Shown here in pieces: positions 6,747-10,364 of a stretch of DNA of 10,364 nucleotides. Source of the DNA: JBOFHT01 sp051649785 (GTDB lineage: Archaea > Methanobacteriota > Methanobacteria > Methanobacteriales > Methanobacteriaceae); assembly GCA_051649785.1 (NCBI GenBank), contig JBOFHT010000042.1:1-10364 (forward strand), given 5' to 3'. The number at the start of each line of letters is the position of its first letter. Within the stretch, counting starts at the first letter, position 1. A program made the position numbers and the translations under genes. Under the pieces are notes generated by a model. It worked only from the letters and a program-made list of their open reading frames with translations. It had not been told where the DNA came from and searched no databases.

Positions 6747-7994
6747 CTAGAAAATAGATAAGCTATCTTCTAAAAGATCTGCATCACATTGAAGAGAAAT
6801 TATATTAGTTCTACCTTTACCCCTACCTCTAGACACAGTGTTAGTAGAAATTATACCAAGAAGTTCTAATTCATTGATAAAATCAAAGATACGTCTATAT
6901 GTAACATGATCAGTTTTACAAACTTCTTTATATGTATCATAAAGTTTTCCAGAGGAAATCTCTTCCTTCTCATTATGTAATTTTAATATAGATTTTAAGA
7001 GCCATTGCTGTTGGCTTGGAAGGGTCATGATAATATCAGTTACTTTATTATGTTCAATTCTATCTTTAGCTTCTCTTACATATTTACCTAAAACGAGTTT
7101 TTTGGAGCTTGAATTTGATGAACTGTCATCAGATTCAGAACCCGAAATAGAATTATCCTTAGAATCATCTGCATCAATCATATCCTTTTTATCACTTTCA
7201 TATTCATCAGCTAATTCACCAGCAGTTCTAAGAAGATCAAGTGCATAACGAGCATCTCCTTCTTCTTTAGCAGCCATTGCAGCACAAAGAGGAATAACAT
7301 CATCTCCAAGGACATCTTCTCTAAATGATAAATTAGAACGATCTTCTAAAATATCAATTAATTGCTGAGCTCCGTAAGGAGGAAAGACAATTTCCCTATC
7401 TCTTAAACTACTCATAACACGAGGTTGGATAAAACGTTTAAAATCAACAAAGTTACTAATAGAAAGAATAGCTACATTATCAGTTCTAGTAAGAGTATAA
7501 AGAATTCCATCACCATCATTCTTAAGTAAAACATCTATTTCATCAAGAATAACAATAAGAATCATTTTTTTACCAAAAGCTGTTTTATTAAAGATGCTTC
7601 TAAAAGTATTTACAACTTCAGCTTTTGTCCAGCCACGATAAGGAACATCACGCCCCATTTGTTGGCATAATCTAGCTATGACTTGATATTCAGTAGTATA
7701 ATCGGTACACCTAATATATTCAGTTCTTATGTAAAGATCCTCATTGCCTTGAGCAGCTTCTTTAAGTTGTTTCATTGCAAATTTTGCAGCTGCAGTTTTT
7801 CCAGTACCTGTTTTCCCGTAAATAGTAATATCTGAAGGAGTTACATTATTTAAAGCTTCAACCCAATACTTAGCTATTGATTTAATTTGGTCATCCCTAT
7901 GGGGAAGAGTTTCAGGTAAAAACCTATGATCTAAAAATTTTTTATCTATAAAAACTGTTTCTGCATTTGATAAATTATCAAAAATATTACTCAT
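6747..7994 (-). CDS. cdc6: Orc1/Cdc6 replication initiator
   Basis: A 415-residue AAA+ origin-binding protein that recognises ORB boxes, remodels origin DNA and helps load the MCM helicase. Walker A is GKTGTGKTAA (60-69), Walker B ILDEID (149-154), sensor 1 ILSISN (176-181) and sensor 2 GDARYALDLLRTA (246-258) with Arg249. The C-terminal winged helix (about 305-415) includes HVTYRRIFDFINELELLGII (363-382) and the wing SRGRGKGRTNII (388-399). Residues about 266-299 are an Asp/Ser-rich insertion between the AAA+ domain and the winged helix, making the protein longer than relatives of about 380 residues. The ATG at 7994 has a good ribosome site (GAGGG, complement of 8001-8005). It sits directly beside the ORB cluster, the usual place for the cognate initiator. 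Confidence 0.95.
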   Translation of the reverse strand: MSNIFDNLSNAETVFIDKKFLDHRFLPETLPHRDDQIKSIAKYWVEALNNVTPSDITIYGKTGTGKTAAAKFAMKQLKEAAQGNEDLYIRTEYIRCTDYTTEYQVIARLCQQMGRDVPYRGWTKAEVVNTFRSIFNKTAFGKKMILIVILDEIDVLLKNDGDGILYTLTRTDNVAILSISNFVDFKRFIQPRVMSSLRDREIVFPPYGAQQLIDILEDRSNLSFREDVLGDDVIPLCAAMAAKEEGDARYALDLLRTAGELADEYESDKKDMIDADDSKDNSISGSESDDSSSNSSSKKLVLGKYVREAKDRIEHNKVTDIIMTLPSQQQWLLKSILKLHNEKEEISSGKLYDTYKEVCKTDHVTYRRIFDFINELELLGIISTNTVSRGRGKGRTNIISLQCDADLLEDSLSIF

Positions 7995-8000
7995 TTTTTT

Positions 8001-8005
8001 CCCTC
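8001..8005 (-). promoter_or_regulatory. Ribosome binding site of cdc6
   Basis: The minus strand reads GAGGG followed by an A-run and the ATG at 7994, a well-spaced Shine-Dalgarno that fixes this start. Confidence 0.7.
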
Positions 8006-8047
8006 ATTAAAATTAAGTAGCCCCTATGAACAACCCTAGATACAATA

Positions 8048-8059
8048 CTTATAAATTTT
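8048..8059 (-). promoter_or_regulatory. Promoter candidate of cdc6
   Basis: On the minus strand AAAATTTATAAG combines an A-rich TFB-type element with a TATA-like box. Initiation about 25 bases downstream would give a leader of about 30 bases carrying the ribosome site. Other TATA-like words at 8068-8085 are alternatives in this AT-rich DNA. Confidence 0.4.
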
Positions 8060-8338
8060 ATGTAAATTATATGAAAATATATAGAAATCTACTTAATTAA
8101 AAGAATTAGCTAAGTCAATAATTAATTAAACACAAGTTAAAACAAATTTAATTAAACAAAAATTATTCAAAGAAAAATTATTCAAATGATTAATTAAACC
8201 CCAATAAATTAATCTAATAAAATTGTTTCATACGAATAATTTAGTATAAATAGCCTAATAAAATTAATTTAATACAAATAATCTAATTATATTAATTTAA
8301 CCCATTTTTTCTATTTCTTAATAAAATTAAGTGGTAGA

Positions 8339-8492
8339 TTTCAAGTGTAATGTTAAATTGCAAGTGTAAATAAAAAATTTAGTGAAAGAATTAATTAGTG
8401 AGTCAGAAAAATTGTCACAAATTTATTATAAAATATTAAAATATTTAAACATGATAAATTGCAAGTGTATAAAGGTGTTATATCAAGTGTAT
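8339..8492 (-). promoter_or_regulatory. cdc6-proximal mini-ORB cluster (four boxes)
   Basis: Plus-strand reading: TTTCAAGTGTAA at 8339-8350 (exact), TTGCAAGTGTAA at 8358-8369 (one mismatch), TTGCAAGTGTAT at 8459-8470 and TATCAAGTGTAT at 8481-8492 (two mismatches each). All share the CAAGTGTA core and one orientation. The cluster lies about 350-500 bp upstream of the cdc6 start, so it could also feed back on cdc6 expression. Confidence 0.85.
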
Positions 8493-8723
8493 TTTTTATC
8501 TTAAATAAATGTTTTTATTAAATTAAAAAATTGAAGTAATAACATCACAAAAATGAAAATTTTAAATTTAATATTAGTTCTTTATACTAAAAATAAAGCT
8601 AAATTAAAGAAAAAATAAAAGAAAAAGTAATAAAATAGATAAAAATAGAAAAATTAAGAATATATTAAAAAAATTTTAGAAATTAAAAAACTATTTAATG
8701 GTTATTTCATTTATTAGATAATA

Positions 8724-8741
8724 AGTAGCTCCCCAGCTACT
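8724..8741. other. Hairpin with CCCC tetraloop inside the origin
   Basis: AGTAGCT, CCCC and AGCTACT form a perfect 7-bp stem with a 4-base loop, an isolated G/C-containing island in almost pure A/T DNA. A run of A follows on the plus strand. It might be a structured single-strand signal in the origin or a minus-strand terminator-like element. Function unknown. Confidence 0.5.
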
Positions 8742-8830
8742 AAAAAAGATTAAAATAGGTATTTATACTAGTAAAAAGTAAAACAGGAGAGTTTAATTAA
8801 AAAATAATTAAAAATATCATTAAAATCAAT

Positions 8831-8842
8831 TATCAAGTGTAA
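8831..8842 (-). promoter_or_regulatory. Isolated mini-ORB
   Basis: TATCAAGTGTAA differs from the exact box at one position and has the same orientation as the left cluster. It lies midway between the two clusters. Confidence 0.75.
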
Positions 8843-9048
8843 ATCAGATGCTTATTTAAAATGTTTAAGAAAATAAAGATGATATATTAAAAATACTGAG
8901 TTAATTATATCTAAAACAAAGAATAATGAACATATTAGTTAAATAATTGGAAAAAAGATGGAAATCAGTAATAATATAAATTTGTTAATACAAATATAAT
9001 TAAATTGTTAGCAATATTAATAAATAAAAAAATAATAGTAATAAATGG

Positions 9049-9125
9049 AGTGAGAGGTGTGTTTCAAGTGTAATGTTTTTTTTAATCACTTGAAAAATTT
9101 AGTGAGAGGTATGTTTCAAGTGTAA
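9049..9125 (-). promoter_or_regulatory. Left extended ORBs of the core origin
   Basis: Two 25-bp direct repeats (9049-9073 and 9101-9125) match at 24 of 25 bases. Each has AGTGAGAGGTRTG joined to the exact box TTTCAAGTGTAA (9062-9073 and 9114-9125). Between them 9084-9095 reads AATCACTTGAAA, a degenerate box (9 of 12) in the opposite orientation. The conserved 13-bp flank is an extension beyond the mini-ORB and probably adds initiator contacts. Confidence 0.88.
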
Positions 9126-9214
9126 GTGAAAAATATATATGGGTCCAAATTATATTAAAAAAAACAATTAAAAAAAAGATTTTAAAAAATAAAAATAAAG
9201 GTAATTTTCAAATG
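9126..9214. other. Candidate DNA unwinding element
   Basis: An 89-bp stretch, almost entirely A/T with long A-runs, is bracketed by inward-facing inverted ORBs. This is the position where archaeal origins melt. The only notable G/C is GGGTCC near 9141-9146. The role is inferred from position and composition. Confidence 0.7.
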
Positions 9215-9296
9215 TTACACTTGAAACACATGTCTCAATTTCCCCATAAGACTCGATTCATGTTACACTTGAAATACACCTCTCTCTCACTAAAAA
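9215..9296 (+). promoter_or_regulatory. Right extended ORBs of the core origin, inverted
   Basis: Exact TTACACTTGAAA boxes at 9215-9226 and 9263-9274 point opposite to the left pair. The flank after the second box (ACACCTCTCTCTCACT, 9276-9291) is the reverse complement of the left AGTGAGAGGT flank with an extra GAGA step. The flank of the first (CACATGTCTCA) is a looser copy. A C-run (9242-9245) lies between them. Confidence 0.88.
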
Positions 9297-9604
9297 ATTT
9301 AAAAATTAAGTAAGAAACTAAAAAAAATAAGTAAAGTAAATGAATTAAAAAACGAACAGTTTAAAGAAGAAGCGGAAAATAAAGATTAATGTAAGTAAAA
9401 ATAAATAATAATAGAAAATCTATTAATATTTGTATAATAATTAATATAAATAATAAATTAACATAAATAATAATATCAATAATAAGATAGAAAAATTAGA
9501 TAAAAATTGGATAAATAACTAGTTAAATTTTATATAATTTAATATTATTTTAATATTAAAATAATAAGTTTAGTAGCTATTTAATAAAAATTAGTAAGTT
9601 ATTT
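9297..9604. other. AT-rich flank of the origin, nothing recognised
   Basis: No ORB box, hairpin or open frame of useful length is visible. It is the 3' flank of the minus-strand gene ending at 9605. Confidence 0.6.
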
Positions 9605-10081
9605 TCATACAAACATACTGTTTTCATCTGAAACAATTTCTTCTTCATCAAAATTTTGAGCTAATATCCATAAACATTGTAATTTTCCTTTGAAAACCTT
9701 TTTTATATTAGACATTAATCTATCTTTTGTTAAACCGTCTTCAAAAATTTCATCAGTTATAACAAAACCAGCAATTTCATTATTAGGATGATCAAGCTCA
9801 AAATCAAGTAAAAAACTATTAAGTGCAAATCTAAAATCCCATATAAGTTTTACTTTCTTTTTATCAGTTGTATTTTTAATTATTTCTCTGTGTTCAGGAC
9901 CTATACTAGTAGCACAGCCAATAACTAACATATCTTCCTTTCCTTTAGGTTGAACAATATCCATTAAATTACCATCAGGATAATTAACAATAAAATGGAA
10001 GTTAGCATTATCATTATGATTTTTTTCTTTAAATAATCCTTCATCAGCTAACCATAGCTGTATTTCTTTACTATCAATCAT
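9605..10081 (-). CDS. Conserved small archaeal protein, possibly DUF2299 family
   Basis: A 158-residue soluble protein with no signal peptide or membrane segment. The pattern is an N-terminal helix with Trp10 (IQLWLADEGLF), a strand pair around FHFIVNYPDGNLMDIVQPKG (28-47), a second strand pair (MLVIGCATSI, 51-60), a helix (KLIWDFRFALNSFLLDFEL, 78-96), a strand (AGFVITDEIF, 104-113), then LTKDRLMSNIKKVFKGKLQCLWIL (117-140). This alternating layout resembles DUF2299, a family of unknown function in archaea, recalled from its general shape only. The C-terminal tail (144-158) is acidic. The ATG at 10081 follows GAGATGA on the minus strand, a moderate ribosome site, and a TATA-like TAATATATACTA lies at 10105-10116. 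It borders the origin opposite cdc6, but a replication role is not shown. Confidence 0.7.
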   Translation of the reverse strand: MIDSKEIQLWLADEGLFKEKNHNDNANFHFIVNYPDGNLMDIVQPKGKEDMLVIGCATSIGPEHREIIKNTTDKKKVKLIWDFRFALNSFLLDFELDHPNNEIAGFVITDEIFEDGLTKDRLMSNIKKVFKGKLQCLWILAQNFDEEEIVSDENSMFV

Positions 10082-10364
10082 TTTTTCATCTCTAAAAAAT
10101 TTATTAGTATATATTATTAATAATTATTTATTGTTAGTATTTTATTTAATTTATTAATTATTATAATCTTAAACTGTGTTTTATAAAAAGCAATAAAATA
10201 TAAATAAATTATATTTAGTATAATTATAATTAGTATATAATAAAATTATATATACTAAAAAAATATAGGTATATATAATAAATATATATTAATACATATA
10301 TTTATAAAATATATATTAATATACTTATAGATAATAATATAATAACTATTTATATATAATAAAT
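10082..10364. other. AT-rich upstream region, no gene seen
   Basis: Nearly pure A/T with many TATATA words. It carries the promoter of the 9605-10081 gene near 10105-10116. It does not show the 7-bp phase seen at 6111-6670, which argues that the phase there is not a by-product of base composition. Confidence 0.6.

Larger units (their letters stand above)
8339..9296. other. Chromosomal replication origin (oriC) with mini-ORB clusters
   Basis: Between cdc6 and the 9605-10081 gene lie nine 12-bp boxes equal or close to TTACACTTGAAA, plus one degenerate box. This is the mini-ORB consensus established for the Methanothermobacter thermautotrophicus origin. Five exact copies occur: four in the right-hand cluster at 9062-9274 and one at 8339. 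Boxes left of 9126 (except the degenerate one) point one way and boxes right of 9214 the other, enclosing an AT-rich spacer, the classic archaeal arrangement. No protein gene is seen in the 1.6-kb gap, and G+C is extremely low throughout. Confidence 0.93.

Noticed and set aside
7027..7248. 73-codon open frame on the plus strand
   Set aside because: It is antisense to the Ser/Asp-rich part of cdc6, and its composition mirrors that segment.
8553..8618. 21-residue open frame within the origin
   Set aside because: No ribosome binding site, no recognisable protein, and short frames of this size are expected by chance.

Overview
The window looks like an AT-rich methanogenic archaeon of the Methanobacteriales (Methanobrevibacter or Methanosphaera type). 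The reasons are: an Orc1/Cdc6 initiator beside a cluster of the 12-bp TTACACTTGAAA mini-ORB box known from the Methanothermobacter origin; a CbiA/CfbB-type amidotransferase of the cobamide/F430 pathways; very low G+C; heavy use of AAT and ATT codons; and Asn/Ser/Thr-rich insertions at domain boundaries. Genus is an inference from style, not from a search.

Layout. 1-245: no convincing gene. 246-1625 (-): polytopic membrane protein resembling oligosaccharide-repeat-unit polymerases. 1695-3191 (-): CbiA/CfbB, probably co-transcribed with it. 3192-3477: divergent promoter region with two small tandem repeats. 3478-4602 (+): radical SAM protein with a C-terminal helix-hairpin-helix. 4630-5244 (-): small acidic protein with a ParB-like N-terminal tail. 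5314-6093 (-): ParA ATPase. 6094-6746: a gene-free stretch made almost entirely of an unbroken, strictly phased 7-bp repeat. 6747-7994 (-): Orc1/Cdc6. 7995-9604: the replication origin, with nine good mini-ORBs and one degenerate one, including an inverted pair of clusters around an AT-rich unwinding candidate. 9605-10081 (-): small conserved protein, possibly DUF2299. 10082-10364: featureless AT-rich DNA.

How it fits together. The right half reads as one replication and segregation locus: oriC, its initiator, a ParA, a candidate ParA-activating partner, and a candidate centromere. The most unusual element is the heptad array at 6111-6670: 80 contiguous heptamers with consensus close to TWANTTA and no insertion or deletion. 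All ten exact TTAGTTA words lie in the same phase modulo 7, and nearly two thirds of all G/C bases from 6125 to 6670 fall on heptad position 4. Contiguous heptads beside a parA recall the parS of plasmid pSM19035, which is bound by the ribbon-helix-helix protein omega. The gene after parA has the LGRGLDSLIP tail typical of ParB N-termini but no ParB CTPase or helix-turn-helix body. I propose, as inference, that these three parts form an undescribed archaeal chromosomal ParABS-like system.
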